Source: Pelagibacteraceae bacterium
GTDB lineage: Bacteria; Pseudomonadota; Alphaproteobacteria; Pelagibacterales; Pelagibacteraceae
Direction of reading: 5' to 3'
DNA: 64,000 nucleotides
Assembly: GCA_018402735.1 (NCBI GenBank)
Contig: JAGYIF010000001.1
Location: 310,001 to 374,000 of the forward strand
In this document: positions 1 to 8,243 of the stretch, in pieces
Layout: the number at the start of each line of letters is the position of its first letter
How positions within the stretch are numbered: the first letter of the stretch is position 1
The notes under the pieces: model-generated
The model's input: the letters and a program-made list of their open reading frames with translations, nothing else
The model's database searches: none
Told to the model about the DNA's origin: nothing
Position numbers and translations under genes: made by a program

Positions 1-1389
1 AGAACCTTGTGTTGAGATTGAATGATTAACATCTTGATCGTTTGTAAAAAGCTGATTTTCATTTTCTACTTTTTCAAAACTTTCTTCCACAAATTCAATC
101 GGGTCTGCTTGACCAAAAAGAGAATGTTCGTCCATATTCATTTCTAAATGATCATGACTAATTTGTTCTTTTGTTTTAATCTGCGATTGCTCAGTCTGAG
201 TTTGATAATTAGTTTGAACATCTAATTTTTGTTCCTTAACTTGATTTTGCTCATGGTGAGGGTAAGCATTCATATCTAATGCTGTCGCTCCATTTGTGGC
301 CATGTGCGCAGATGTTTGAAGAGATGAATAACTATTGCCAGAAAAAGTAGATGGTCTTGTATAGCTATTGTTTCTATTCTGAATATGTCTGATCATGCTT
401 ACTACCGGCTTATTTATGCTTACTTCACCGTTTAAACCTGTAGCAACAATTGATACTCTAAATTTGCCAGCAAGACTTTCATCAAAAGTTGTTCCTACTA
501 AAATTTCTGCTGATGGATCAACTTCTGCTCTGATTTTATTGGAAGCTTCATCTACTTCAAATAAAGTTATGTCATTACCTCCTGTAATATTAATTAACAA
601 ACCTCTTGCGCCTTTTAAAGAATACTCATCGATCAAAGGATTTGTGATGGCAGCTTCGGCGGCTTGAATTGCTCTCTTCTCACCCTCCGCCTCTCCCATT
701 CCCATCATTGCTTTGCCCATACCACTCATTACAGTTTCAATATCTGCAAAATCTAAATTGATAAGACCTGGTTTAACAATTAAATCTGTAATTCCTTTTA
801 CACCTTGCATTAAAACATTATCAGCCATTCTAAATGCATCAGGAAAAGTTGTTTTCTCATTTGCAACTTTAAAAAGATTTTGATTTGGAATTACAATCAT
901 AGTGTCACAATATTTTCTTAATTCTTCCAAACCTTTTTCAGCAACTCTAATTCTACCAGGCCCTTCGAACATAAATGGTTTTGTTACAACACCAACTGTT
1001 AAAATATTTAAATCTTTTGCAGCTTTTGCAATCACAGGAGCAGCTCCAGTTCCAGTTCCACCTCCCATTCCAGCAGTTACAAAAACCATGTTGGCGCCTT
1101 GTAGTAAACTTATAATTTCATTCATTGACTCATCCGCAGCTGCTTGACCAATATCTGCTTTTGCTCCAGCTCCAAGTCCTCTGGTTAAATTTGCACCAAG
1201 TTGAATTTTACATTCTGCAAAGTTATGTTTTAATGCTTGTGCATCTGTATTTGCTGCGTAAAATTCTACGCCTTCCAATCCAGCTTCAAGCATATTATTA
1301 ATTGCATTTCCGCCTGCTCCTCCTACTCCTAAAACTATTATTCTTGGTTTAAGTTCTCTTAATTCCGGTGCTGTTATATTTATTGGCAT
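1..1389 (-). CDS. ftsZ: Cell division protein FtsZ, partial at the left edge
   Basis: Tubulin-like GTPase that polymerises into the cytokinetic Z-ring at the inner membrane. 463 codons are present and the reading frame is still open at base 1, so only the extreme C-terminus is missing. Visible motifs are the nucleotide-binding GGAGGN at about residues 23-28, the tubulin signature GGGTGTG at 109-115, and the synergy-loop NLDFAD near 210. After about residue 320 the sequence becomes a low-complexity Q/N/S/H-rich linker, as is usual for FtsZ. The ATG at 1389 is preceded by GGAG and lies 16 bases after the mraZ stop, so the two genes are probably co-transcribed. The usual neighbours ftsA and ftsQ are not upstream. 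The family call is certain. Confidence 0.98.
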   Translation of the reverse strand, partial: MPINITAPELRELKPRIIVLGVGGAGGNAINNMLEAGLEGVEFYAANTDAQALKHNFAECKIQLGANLTRGLGAGAKADIGQAAADESMNEIISLLQGANMVFVTAGMGGGTGTGAAPVIAKAAKDLNILTVGVVTKPFMFEGPGRIRVAEKGLEELRKYCDTMIVIPNQNLFKVANEKTTFPDAFRMADNVLMQGVKGITDLIVKPGLINLDFADIETVMSGMGKAMMGMGEAEGEKRAIQAAEAAITNPLIDEYSLKGARGLLINITGGNDITLFEVDEASNKIRAEVDPSAEILVGTTFDESLAGKFRVSIVATGLNGEVSINKPVVSMIRHIQNRNNSYTRPSTFSGNSYSSLQTSAHMATNGATALDMNAYPHHEQNQVKEQKLDVQTNYQTQTEQSQIKTKEQISHDHLEMNMDEHSLFGQADPIEFVEESFEKVENENQLFTNDQDVNHSISTQGS

Positions 1390-1405
1390 ATTTATCTCCG
1401 TTGGT

Positions 1406-1855
1406 TTAATTGTTAGTATTCCATTTTAAGTTAGATCTTTGTAATTTTGCTTTTTTTCTAGCATCATCACTAAATTTTTTAAATTGCGAAGGTTCCCACA
1501 TTTGAAAAGTTTTTCCTTGTCCTACAAACAAAACTTTTTCCTTCACCCCTGTATGCTCTATTAATTTTTCTGTTAATGTTACTCGTCCTTCAGTATCAAA
1601 ATTTAATTGATGACTATCTGCTAAAATTGAAGTTGAAAAAACATCTCTGTTTTCTTCAAATGGATTTAGGCTGTCGATTGTTTCAATAATTTTTTCAATT
1701 CTACTTTGAGGACAAAATTCAATAGATGGATTCGTGAATGATGGATAGCAAACAACACTATTGTAACCAAGGCTTGATAAATAAGATCTAAATGTTGCTG
1801 GCACCGACACCCTTCCTTTTTTGTCCAGCTTGTTTTCGAAAGTTGAGATAAACAT
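1406..1855 (-). CDS. mraZ: Transcriptional regulator MraZ
   Basis: 149 residues, normal length for MraZ, a DNA-binding protein that represses its own dcw operon in the bacteria studied. Two SpoVT/AbrB-like repeats are visible, each with the D-x2-GR signature: [11 protein letters not shown] near residue 10 and [10 protein letters not shown] in the middle. It sits between rnpB and ftsZ. In other alphaproteobacteria mraZ follows rnpB in this way but is then followed by rsmH, ftsL, ftsI and the mur genes; here ftsZ follows at once. Three ATGGG-like boxes spaced by 5 bases lie over its likely promoter, which points to autoregulation (inferred). Confidence 0.96.
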   Translation of the reverse strand: MFISTFENKLDKKGRVSVPATFRSYLSSLGYNSVVCYPSFTNPSIEFCPQSRIEKIIETIDSLNPFEENRDVFSTSILADSHQLNFDTEGRVTLTEKLIEHTGVKEKVLFVGQGKTFQMWEPSQFKKFSDDARKKAKLQRSNLKWNTNN

Positions 1856-1880
1856 TTTTATAATTCATTTTTTTCCCTTT

Positions 1881-1923
1881 ATGGGATATTATGGGTTTAT
1901 ATGGTCTTTTGAAATTTAGTCAA
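1881..1923 (-). promoter_or_regulatory. mraZ promoter with three MraZ-box-like repeats
   Basis: Reading the minus strand, TTGACT (1923-1918), a 16-base spacer and TATAAA (1901-1896) make a good sigma-70 promoter about 45 bases before the mraZ start. On the plus strand, ATGGG at 1881-1885, ATGGG at 1891-1895 and ATGGT at 1901-1905 repeat with exactly 5-base spacers. Known MraZ operators are TGGGN repeats with the same 5-base spacing. The boxes flank and overlap the -10 hexamer, a repressor-like geometry. They are inverted relative to the gene. The promoter and repeats are seen; binding is inferred. Confidence 0.6.
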
Positions 1924-1940
1924 TTGTATTAATACAATTG
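1921..1940. repeat. Perfect 20-bp palindrome between rnpB and mraZ
   Basis: The ten bases CAATTGTATT are followed directly by their exact reverse complement, giving a gap-free dyad. It lies 40 bases beyond the 3' end of rnpB and overlaps the mraZ -35 hexamer at 1918-1923. It could be an operator for a dimeric regulator or part of the rnpB transcription end. There is no T-run after it in the rnpB direction, so it is not a classical intrinsic terminator. Confidence 0.6.
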
Positions 1941-1979
1941 TAGATTGTTCTGTTTTTGTTCTTAAATTTTTGATTTTTT

Positions 1980-2337
1980 GCTAGTTGATCTGTAAGCTGG
2001 GTTTTGTCATTTAAAATGATAATTTATCTAGACTGTTTGTCACCAAACAGCTCAAGCAACCAACCCGAGTAGCTCATTTAGGAAATTTGATTAACAAAGT
2101 TAATCGCGCTACTCCTATTTGGTCTTGCTCCAAGTAGGGTTTTCCATGCGTTTTCTATTACTAAAAAACCGGTAAGCTCTTACCTCACCTTTTCACCCTT
2201 GCCTTGATTAGGCGGTTTATTTTCTGTGGCACTATCCCTAAGATTACTCTTGCCAGGTATTACCTGGTACTTTCTCCTATGGAGCCCAGACTTTCCTCTT
2301 TTAACATGAGTTAAAAGCTATCATTCAACCAACTAGC
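1980..2337 (-). ncRNA. rnpB: RNase P RNA, bacterial type A
   Basis: Catalytic RNA of RNase P, which matures tRNA 5' ends. On the minus strand the universal GAGGAAAGTCTGGGCTCC block lies near the 5' end and an ACAGATCAA-type block near the 3' end. The ends were set by helix P1: GCTAGTTG at 2337-2330 pairs with CAACTAGC at 1987-1980. The length of about 358 nt is typical. A strong promoter starts exactly upstream. The position between an amidase gene and mraZ is the usual alphaproteobacterial arrangement. Exact ends may be off by a few bases. Confidence 0.96.
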
Positions 2338-2343
2338 TTTGTA

Positions 2344-2372
2344 TATATAGTGAAGAAAATTTATAAATTCAA
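2344..2372 (-). promoter_or_regulatory. rnpB promoter
   Basis: On the minus strand TTGAAT (2372-2367), a 17-base spacer and TATATA (2349-2344) precede the predicted first base of rnpB (G at 2337) by six bases, which is ideal sigma-70 spacing. The -35 overlaps the TGA stop of the upstream amidase gene at 2369-2371, so rnpB has its own promoter inside the end of its neighbour. Confidence 0.72.
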
Positions 2373-2842
2373 TATATTTTAGATAAGCCTTTTTTATTTA
2401 AATAAGACCATGGAAAAAGTGGTCCTGGGTCAATCTTCCTATTTGGCGAGATATGAGAGTGTCCCAGAACGTGTTTTTTGTTTATTTTATGCTTATTTTT
2501 TAGGTATTTAATCAATAAACAGAGATTTTTTATCTGAATATTTGGGTATTTTTCGTTTCCTTTATTTACAAGTTCAATTCCTATTGATTTTGAATTGAGA
2601 TTAATGTCATTTCCCCACTTGGATTTTCCAGCATGCCATGCTACATTAATATCATCAACCATTTGATAAATATTGCCATTTTTTGATATTAAGTAATGAG
2701 AGCTTACTTTTGCAACTTTTGATTGCAACCTTGCAATTGCAACTCTTTGATTTTTCATACCAGTATAATGGACTATTATATACTTAACCTTTCTTGAAGA
2801 TTTTTGATCAAAATTAGGACTACTAATTTTTTTGAATATCAT
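2369..2842 (-). CDS. ampD: N-acetylmuramoyl-L-alanine amidase, AmpD/Amidase_2 family
   Basis: 157 residues forming one amidase_2 domain. It cleaves the lactyl-peptide bond of muropeptides, in AmpD during anhydro-muropeptide recycling in the cytoplasm. No signal peptide is seen, which fits a cytoplasmic AmpD. Zinc ligands are recognisable as H25 (IIVHYTG), H128 (GHSHISPNRK) and D138 (KIDPGPLFPW), with the catalytic Glu in SIGIELV. The family motif is usually GHSDI; here the Asp is His, but that position is not a metal ligand. It lies just upstream of rnpB on the same strand. Its presence argues that the cell still makes and recycles peptidoglycan. Confidence 0.9.
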   Translation of the reverse strand: MIFKKISSPNFDQKSSRKVKYIIVHYTGMKNQRVAIARLQSKVAKVSSHYLISKNGNIYQMVDDINVAWHAGKSKWGNDINLNSKSIGIELVNKGNEKYPNIQIKNLCLLIKYLKNKHKINKKHVLGHSHISPNRKIDPGPLFPWSYLNKKGLSKIY

Positions 2843-2879
2843 AAAATATTAATGATGCATTTTTTGCGCATATTCAATA

Positions 2880-2885
2880 TATAAT
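2880..2885 (+). promoter_or_regulatory. Possible -10 element for mlaA
   Basis: A consensus TATAAT lies 19 bases before the mlaA ATG in the divergent region between the amidase gene and mlaA. No convincing -35 is found 16-18 bases upstream, so this is only a candidate. Confidence 0.35.
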
Positions 2886-2904
2886 TACCAAGTCAAAAAA
2901 AAAA

Positions 2905-3639
2905 ATGAAATTTTCACACAAACTCTTAATCTTAATTTTTTTAACAACCCCGCTTAATGCTTTTGCAGAAACAAAAGATTGTTTTGAAAGCGTGAACAGA
3001 GCTATTTTTTCTTTTAACAAGGGATTAGATAATGTTTTGTTCAAACCAATTGCTAAAGGCTATGCTTATTTACCAAATCCAGTGCAACAAGGAGTTCGCA
3101 ATGTAACTTCAAACATTTCTCATACTGTAACAATTCCTAATCATTTGCTTCAAGGAAATTTTAATAATTTCTTTCATGATTCTGGAAGATTCTTAGTAAA
3201 TACAACATTTGGAATTCTTGGTATTTTCGATCCTGCCGCAGGTATTGGTCTTAATAAATTAGAACCTGAGGACTACGGCCAAACTTTTGGTGTATGGGGT
3301 GTTGGACCTGGATGTTATTTAATGCTTCCAATTTTTGGACCCAGCACAGTCAGAGATGCAGTTGGAAAAGTTGCAAATACAGTTTTGGATCCTTTTTATA
3401 TGGTGACCGTTGGCGATTCTACGGTCTTTGATAATAATTTTGGTGATCAAACGTATTACCTAGAACGAGGTTTTGATGTTGTTGATTTCAGATCGCAAAA
3501 TTTAAAAAGTTTTGATAATTTAGAAAAAAATTCTTTAGATTTGTACGCAAGTACAAGAAGCCTTTATCTTCAAAGAAGAGAAAATTTAATATCAAACAAT
3601 ACAAAATCTGAAGATGAATGGAAAGACTTTTCAAGATAA
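2905..3639 (+). CDS. mlaA: Outer-membrane lipid asymmetry protein MlaA (VacJ family)
   Basis: 244 residues. MlaA sits in the outer membrane and removes mislocalised phospholipid from the outer leaflet, handing it to periplasmic MlaC. A signal peptide (KLLILIFLTTPLNAFA) ends at an AFA signal-peptidase I type site near residue 21. There is no lipobox cysteine, unlike the E. coli lipoprotein; the first Cys (26) is out of context. Family blocks include FESVNRAIFSFNKGLD, FLVNTTFGILGIFDPA and EDYGQTFGVWGVGPGCYL. It is followed 40 bases later by mlaC. The ABC transporter part (mlaFED) is not in the window. Confidence 0.94.
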   Translation: MKFSHKLLILIFLTTPLNAFAETKDCFESVNRAIFSFNKGLDNVLFKPIAKGYAYLPNPVQQGVRNVTSNISHTVTIPNHLLQGNFNNFFHDSGRFLVNTTFGILGIFDPAAGIGLNKLEPEDYGQTFGVWGVGPGCYLMLPIFGPSTVRDAVGKVANTVLDPFYMVTVGDSTVFDNNFGDQTYYLERGFDVVDFRSQNLKSFDNLEKNSLDLYASTRSLYLQRRENLISNNTKSEDEWKDFSR

Positions 3640-3679
3640 ATGAAAAGACTTTAGGTCGGAGTCTAAAATAATAAATTAA

Positions 3680-4270
3680 ATGAAAAAAATTGCTTTTATT
3701 TTATTTTTATTAATATCAGTAATTTCTAATAACGTTATTGCCATTGAAAAAAATGCTGAAACATTTGTCATGGAAACAACGACTAAAGCAAAATCTATTA
3801 TACTAGATACAAAATTAAATGATCAGCAAAAGAGACAACAATTAGAAAATCTTGCACTTAATACTGTAGATGTAGAGGGCTTAGCTAAGTTTACTTTAGG
3901 AGAAGAAGGTAAAAAATTATCTGAAAAACAAATTTCAGAATTTGTAAAAATATTTATGGTTTTTTTTTCTAAAAATATTTCAAGTAAACTTAAAGATTAT
4001 TCAGACCAGGATGTTACAATTACTGGATCTAAAAAAATAAGTGATATTTATGTTCTAGTGAATTCAAAAATTACCAATGCTAAAGATAAGCAAGAAATCT
4101 TGGTTGATTGGAGAGTGTTCCTAGTAAATGGTAAGTTAACAATAAGAGATTTGGTAGTAGAGGGCTTAAGTTTAGCAAGAACACAAAGAGAAGAGTTTGC
4201 CTCGATCATTGGAAACAAAGGATTTGAAGCTTTAATTGAAAACTTAAAAGAATATATAACTAAAAATTAA
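3680..4270 (+). CDS. mlaC: Phospholipid-binding protein MlaC
   Basis: 196 residues with a signal peptide (MKKIAFILFLLISVISNNVIA). MlaC is the periplasmic shuttle of the Mla phospholipid transport system, carrying lipid between MlaA and the inner-membrane MlaFEDB complex. The family pattern is visible: KQISEFVKIFMVFFSKNISSKL, a central VLVNSKI strand and WRVFLVNGKLTIRDLVVEGLSL, followed by the terminal IGNKGFEALIENLKE helix. It follows mlaA on the same strand, and the 40-base gap can fold into either of two overlapping hairpins. Confidence 0.92.
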   Translation: MKKIAFILFLLISVISNNVIAIEKNAETFVMETTTKAKSIILDTKLNDQQKRQQLENLALNTVDVEGLAKFTLGEEGKKLSEKQISEFVKIFMVFFSKNISSKLKDYSDQDVTITGSKKISDIYVLVNSKITNAKDKQEILVDWRVFLVNGKLTIRDLVVEGLSLARTQREEFASIIGNKGFEALIENLKEYITKN

Positions 4271-4377
4271 GTAACGTTTCTTTTGCTCCCTAAAGGTATC
4301 TAAATTCATATATTATTATTAAATAATTAGGAAAAGTCTGTTCATAATCTAATTACATTTTGTCTATTTATCTACTG

Positions 4378-4441
4378 ATTCAATATTTTAGATAATATGG
4401 AACGCAGAAAGTATTGAGAAGTTTGCGGATAAATATTGAAT
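4378..4441. repeat. 11-bp inverted repeat with structured loop, next to the tRNA 3' end
   Basis: ATTCAATATTT at 4378-4388 is the exact reverse complement of AAATATTGAAT at 4431-4441. The 42-base loop contains a second, shorter pairing (CGCAGA with TTTGCG, one G-U pair). The repeat ends two bases from the CCA of the tRNA at 4443-4519 and lies in the largest gene-free stretch of the window (4271-4442). It could help end transcription from both sides or be a small structured RNA. No T-run follows it on either strand. The rest of the gap shows nothing recognisable. Confidence 0.45.
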
Positions 4442-4442
4442 T

Positions 4443-4519
4443 TGGTGGGCCCGCAGGGATTTGAACCCCGGACAACCCCGTTATGAGCGGGGGGCTCTAA
4501 CCAACTGAGCTACAGGCCC
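4443..4519 (-). tRNA. tRNA with CAU anticodon (probably tRNA-Ile2; tRNA-Met not excluded)
   Basis: 77 nt including an encoded CCA. The cloverleaf is complete: acceptor GGGCCTG/CGGGCCC, D-stem GCTC/GAGC, anticodon stem CCCCG/CGGGG around CTCATAA, and a T-stem with one G-U pair around TTCAAAT. The anticodon is CAU. The GGGCC acceptor resembles isoleucine tRNAs whose C34 is converted to lysidine by TilS, which would read AUA. This identity is an inference; elongator Met has the same anticodon. It is not initiator tRNA, because the acceptor starts with a normal G-C pair. It lies 42 bases after rpoD on the same strand. Confidence 0.93.
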
Positions 4520-4561
4520 TTAATTTTTTGTATACCACCTATTAAATAAAAGAAAAATAGA

Positions 4562-6430
4562 TTAGTTATCCAAGAAACTTTTTAACTGTCTTGACCTACT
4601 TGGATGTTTCAATTTTCTTAATGCTTTTGCTTCAATCTGCCTTATACGCTCTCTAGTAACTGAAAACTGCTGACCCACCTCTTCTAAAGTATGATCGGTA
4701 TTCATTCCAATTCCAAATCGCATTCTTAAAACTCTCTCTTCTCTTGGTGTTAGAGTTGCCAGTACTTTAGTTGTAGAATTTTTTAAGCCTGTTTGAATTG
4801 CTGCATCTACAGGGATTAAGGCGTTAGTGTCTTCAATAAAGTCACCAAGACTGCTATCGTCTTCATCTCCTACTGGAGTTTCTAAAGAAATAGGTTCTTT
4901 TGCTATTTTAAGAACTTTTCTAACTTTTTCTAATGGCATTGCTAATTTTTTAGACAATTCTTCTGGGGTGGGTTCTCTTCCGTACTCACTCATCATTTGT
5001 CTAGAAGTTCTGACTATTTTATTAATAGTCTCAATCATGTGCACAGGGATTCTGATTGTTCTTGCCTGATCTGCAATAGATCTTGTAATAGCTTGTCTGA
5101 TCCACCATGTTGCATAAGTAGAAAATTTATATCCTCTTCTGTATTCAAATTTATCTACGGCCTTCATAAGACCGATATTTCCTTCCTGAATTAGATCTAA
5201 AAATTGCAAACCACGGTTTGTATATTTTTTAGCTATAGAAATAACCAATCTCAAATTAGCTTCAATCATTTCTTTTTTAGCTATTCTAGATTCTCGTTCT
5301 CCTTTTTTAATTTTATTTACTAAAATTTTAAAATCAGAAATAGAAATTCCAATTTCCTTACTTAATTTTATTAATTTTTCACGAGATTCTTTGAATAATC
5401 TTTGCTCGTTTTTAAAAAACTTGGACCAATTTTTATCTCCACTTAAGAAAGACTCAAAATTTGGATTTAATTCATTGCCAACGTAATATTTGATAAAATC
5501 ATCTCTTGAAATATTATATTTAAGAGCAGCACGCATTAAATCACCGTCTAGGTTAATAGCTTTTTTATTTTCATTATAATTTAAACTAACCAAATCTTCT
5601 TGAGTGACTTGGTTAAATTGCAAACCAAGCATTTCTTCCATGATTTCTTTTTTAATTTTTTCGTAATTTTTTTTCTTACTATCGCTAAATTTTTCTCCTT
5701 TTAGTATCGATTCTAGACTTTCGTTTTGATACGCAATTAATTTTTTATAATTTTTAGAAATATTAGCAAAAGTTTTGAGAATTTTTGGTTTTAATTCAAT
5801 CTCTAATGACGCTAGAGAAATATTATATTCATCCTCATCATCATCAGCAACTTCTGTGGTTGTTTCCTCGTTTTGATCTTTATCTTCTTTTTTATCTGGT
5901 TTTGCTTCTTTTGCTTCTTTTTTTGCTTTTTCCTTTATAGATTTTGCTAACTTATCATCATCTAAAAAGTTAGTATCAAGATCAATAATATCTCTGACTA
6001 ACATTTCATTATTTATTAATTTATTTTCCCATTCAAATATTTTCTTAGCTGTAACAGGGCTCTCAGAAAGAGAACTTACCATTACATATTTTCCAGATTC
6101 AATTCTTTTTGCGATTGCGATCTCTCCTTCTCTGGACAATAATTCAACTCCGCCCATTTCTCGTAAATACATACGAATGGGATCATCGCTTCTTTCCTGA
6201 TTTCGCGGTTGTTTAGCAGTTTCTGCTTCTGTTTTTTTAACTTTAAAATCAGATTTCTTTTTTACAAAAGTAATTGCTTGATCAAATATGTGTAGTACTG
6301 ATTTTTCTAAGCTTTCAACATTAGCATTTCTTTTACCTAGAGATTTTTGCAATTCCTCATAGGTAATGAAGCCCCTGTTAAGGCCCTTTTCTATTAATCT
6401 TTCAAATGATTTGGATATTAATTTTTCCAC
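4562..6430 (-). CDS. rpoD: RNA polymerase primary sigma factor RpoD (sigma-70)
   Basis: 622 residues. Region 1.1 is at the N-terminus, region 1.2 at [22 protein letters not shown], then a long variable insert containing a strongly charged run (about residues 165-205). The conserved core begins near residue 385: region 2 ([20 protein letters not shown] and [20 protein letters not shown]), region 3, and region 4 with the helix-turn-helix ([18 protein letters not shown]). It directs polymerase to most promoters; the -35/-10 pairs seen in this window fit it. It is downstream of dnaG, the common bacterial dnaG-rpoD order. Confidence 0.99.
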   Translation of the reverse strand: MEKLISKSFERLIEKGLNRGFITYEELQKSLGKRNANVESLEKSVLHIFDQAITFVKKKSDFKVKKTEAETAKQPRNQERSDDPIRMYLREMGGVELLSREGEIAIAKRIESGKYVMVSSLSESPVTAKKIFEWENKLINNEMLVRDIIDLDTNFLDDDKLAKSIKEKAKKEAKEAKPDKKEDKDQNEETTTEVADDDEDEYNISLASLEIELKPKILKTFANISKNYKKLIAYQNESLESILKGEKFSDSKKKNYEKIKKEIMEEMLGLQFNQVTQEDLVSLNYNENKKAINLDGDLMRAALKYNISRDDFIKYYVGNELNPNFESFLSGDKNWSKFFKNEQRLFKESREKLIKLSKEIGISISDFKILVNKIKKGERESRIAKKEMIEANLRLVISIAKKYTNRGLQFLDLIQEGNIGLMKAVDKFEYRRGYKFSTYATWWIRQAITRSIADQARTIRIPVHMIETINKIVRTSRQMMSEYGREPTPEELSKKLAMPLEKVRKVLKIAKEPISLETPVGDEDDSSLGDFIEDTNALIPVDAAIQTGLKNSTTKVLATLTPREERVLRMRFGIGMNTDHTLEEVGQQFSVTRERIRQIEAKALRKLKHPSRSRQLKSFLDN

Positions 6431-6482
6431 TTTAAAACCTGTGAGAACTTATATTTTTTTTTGAAAATTTGAACAACTAAAT

Positions 6483-8243
6483 TTACAGATTATTGCTATT
6501 TTTCAATGAAATTAACTCATTTAAAGCTTGTTCATTCATATTCGAAGAAAATGTATTTTCTAATTCTTCTATTTTTTTATATTTGCGAATTCTTTCTAAT
6601 TGAATCTCATAATCATCAACTAAGTTAACAAAGGTTGCAAAATCAACATCCTCCATTAACGTATTAGTAGTCGAAAACTTAAAAAATAAATCAATATTTT
6701 TAATCTTTTGTGAGGCCAAGTATTCATTGATTTGATTAAGATTGAAATGCTGATTACCAATCAAAACATCTATAATTTTAGATTTGATATTTTTTGTTAG
6801 CTCCAAGTTTAAATTGATTTCTGATATTTTTTCTATGTGTTTTGCTGAAAATTCTGGAAACTTAATTAGTAATTGACATAGTGAAAACTCTTTAATTTCT
6901 AACTCCGACATTTCCAGTCTATTTAAATCAAAGGTACTGGCAATTTGAAACTTGCTTTGCTTATTTTTATTTTTTTTTATTAAATTTTCAAAAATTTTAT
7001 TTTTAAAAAAATTTCTATAATATTTTTTTATAATAGGGTCTTCTATAGTATCGGCAGTGTCCATCAATTTTTTTTCCAGTTCGGCCAAGGAAGAGGGACT
7101 ATGATTTTTTAATTGTCTTGCGCTATATTCAAATACAAATTCGGTTATATCTTTTTTTCTATTGATTAATTGATCAAAACCATCTTTTCCAAATTTATTA
7201 ACATAATCATCCGGATCTAGTCCTTGAGGCATAATCATAAAAGAAACTGTATGATTTGGTTTTGATATTCGTATGAGTTTTTCTGCAGCTCGGTAGGCTG
7301 CTGCAAAACCACTGCTATCTCCATCAAAGCAAATGATAATATTTTTAAAATTTCTCCACGCTAAATTAATCTGATTATCTGTGATGGCTGTTCCAAGTGA
7401 TGCGCATACATTTTTTATATCATGATTATAGAGGCTAACAACGTCCATATAGCCCTCAACTATCAAAAGATAATCCTGGTTTTTATTCTCATTTTTAGCA
7501 TTGTTAAAATTATATAAATTATTTCCTTTTTTAAAAAAAATTGTCTCTGGTGAGTTAATGTACTTCGCAGTCACAGAAGAAAGAACCGTTCTGCCTCCAC
7601 ATCCTATAAACTCTCCAAATAAATTTTTTATTGGAAAAATAATTCTATTTTTAAATCTTGCTACTAATGTTTTTCTTTGTTCATTCAAATAAAATAGCCC
7701 AGTTTCAATAAGTTCTTGCTGAGAATACCCAAGCTTTAAAAAATGATCACTTGCTTTATTGCTGTCATCGCAAAAACCAATTTGAAAAAAATCAATGGTA
7801 GTTTTTTTTAAAGATCTATTAGTAAGATAATCAAGGTGATTTTTATTTTCTTCTGTAAATAAATTTTTGTAGCAATAATTAAAAAATAATTGAAAAAGTT
7901 TTTCTGATTTTTTTATTTTTTTTTCTTGTTCAATATTAGTTTGAGAAAACTTGTATTCTTGCATTCCAGCTTTAGCTGCTAGTTTTCTAACTGCGTCTCC
8001 AAAGGTAAGTTTTTCAATTTTAACTAAAAAGTCAAATATCCCCCCGTGTTCTCCACTGCTAAAACAATGATAAAAACCTTTCTCGTCGTTAACAGTAAAA
8101 GATGGTGTTTTTTCATTTGTAAATGGAGACAATCCTACAAATTCTTTTCCCCTTTTCGTTAACTTAACTACGGAGCCAACTATATCGGATACTTTTAATC
8201 TTTGATTTATTTCTTCAAGGTATGATCTTGGGTACTTCATCAT
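6483..8243 (-). CDS. dnaG: DNA primase DnaG with degenerate zinc-binding domain
   Basis: 586 residues. DnaG makes RNA primers for replication. The order is N-terminal zinc-ribbon-type domain, RNA polymerase core with TOPRIM motifs (VEGYMDVVSLY and ICFDGDSSGFAAAYRA), and a weakly conserved C-terminal helicase-binding region. The zinc domain is unusual: where the family has C-P-F-H and C-F-x-C, this protein has S39-P-F-T42 and C60-F-S-S63, so only one of four ligands remains. The surrounding fold signature (NEKTPSFTVNDEKGFYHCF) is well kept, so this is not a frameshift. It overlaps yqeY by 4 bases and precedes rpoD. Confidence 0.97.
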   Translation of the reverse strand: MMKYPRSYLEEINQRLKVSDIVGSVVKLTKRGKEFVGLSPFTNEKTPSFTVNDEKGFYHCFSSGEHGGIFDFLVKIEKLTFGDAVRKLAAKAGMQEYKFSQTNIEQEKKIKKSEKLFQLFFNYCYKNLFTEENKNHLDYLTNRSLKKTTIDFFQIGFCDDSNKASDHFLKLGYSQQELIETGLFYLNEQRKTLVARFKNRIIFPIKNLFGEFIGCGGRTVLSSVTAKYINSPETIFFKKGNNLYNFNNAKNENKNQDYLLIVEGYMDVVSLYNHDIKNVCASLGTAITDNQINLAWRNFKNIIICFDGDSSGFAAAYRAAEKLIRISKPNHTVSFMIMPQGLDPDDYVNKFGKDGFDQLINRKKDITEFVFEYSARQLKNHSPSSLAELEKKLMDTADTIEDPIIKKYYRNFFKNKIFENLIKKNKNKQSKFQIASTFDLNRLEMSELEIKEFSLCQLLIKFPEFSAKHIEKISEINLNLELTKNIKSKIIDVLIGNQHFNLNQINEYLASQKIKNIDLFFKFSTTNTLMEDVDFATFVNLVDDYEIQLERIRKYKKIEELENTFSSNMNEQALNELISLKNSNNL

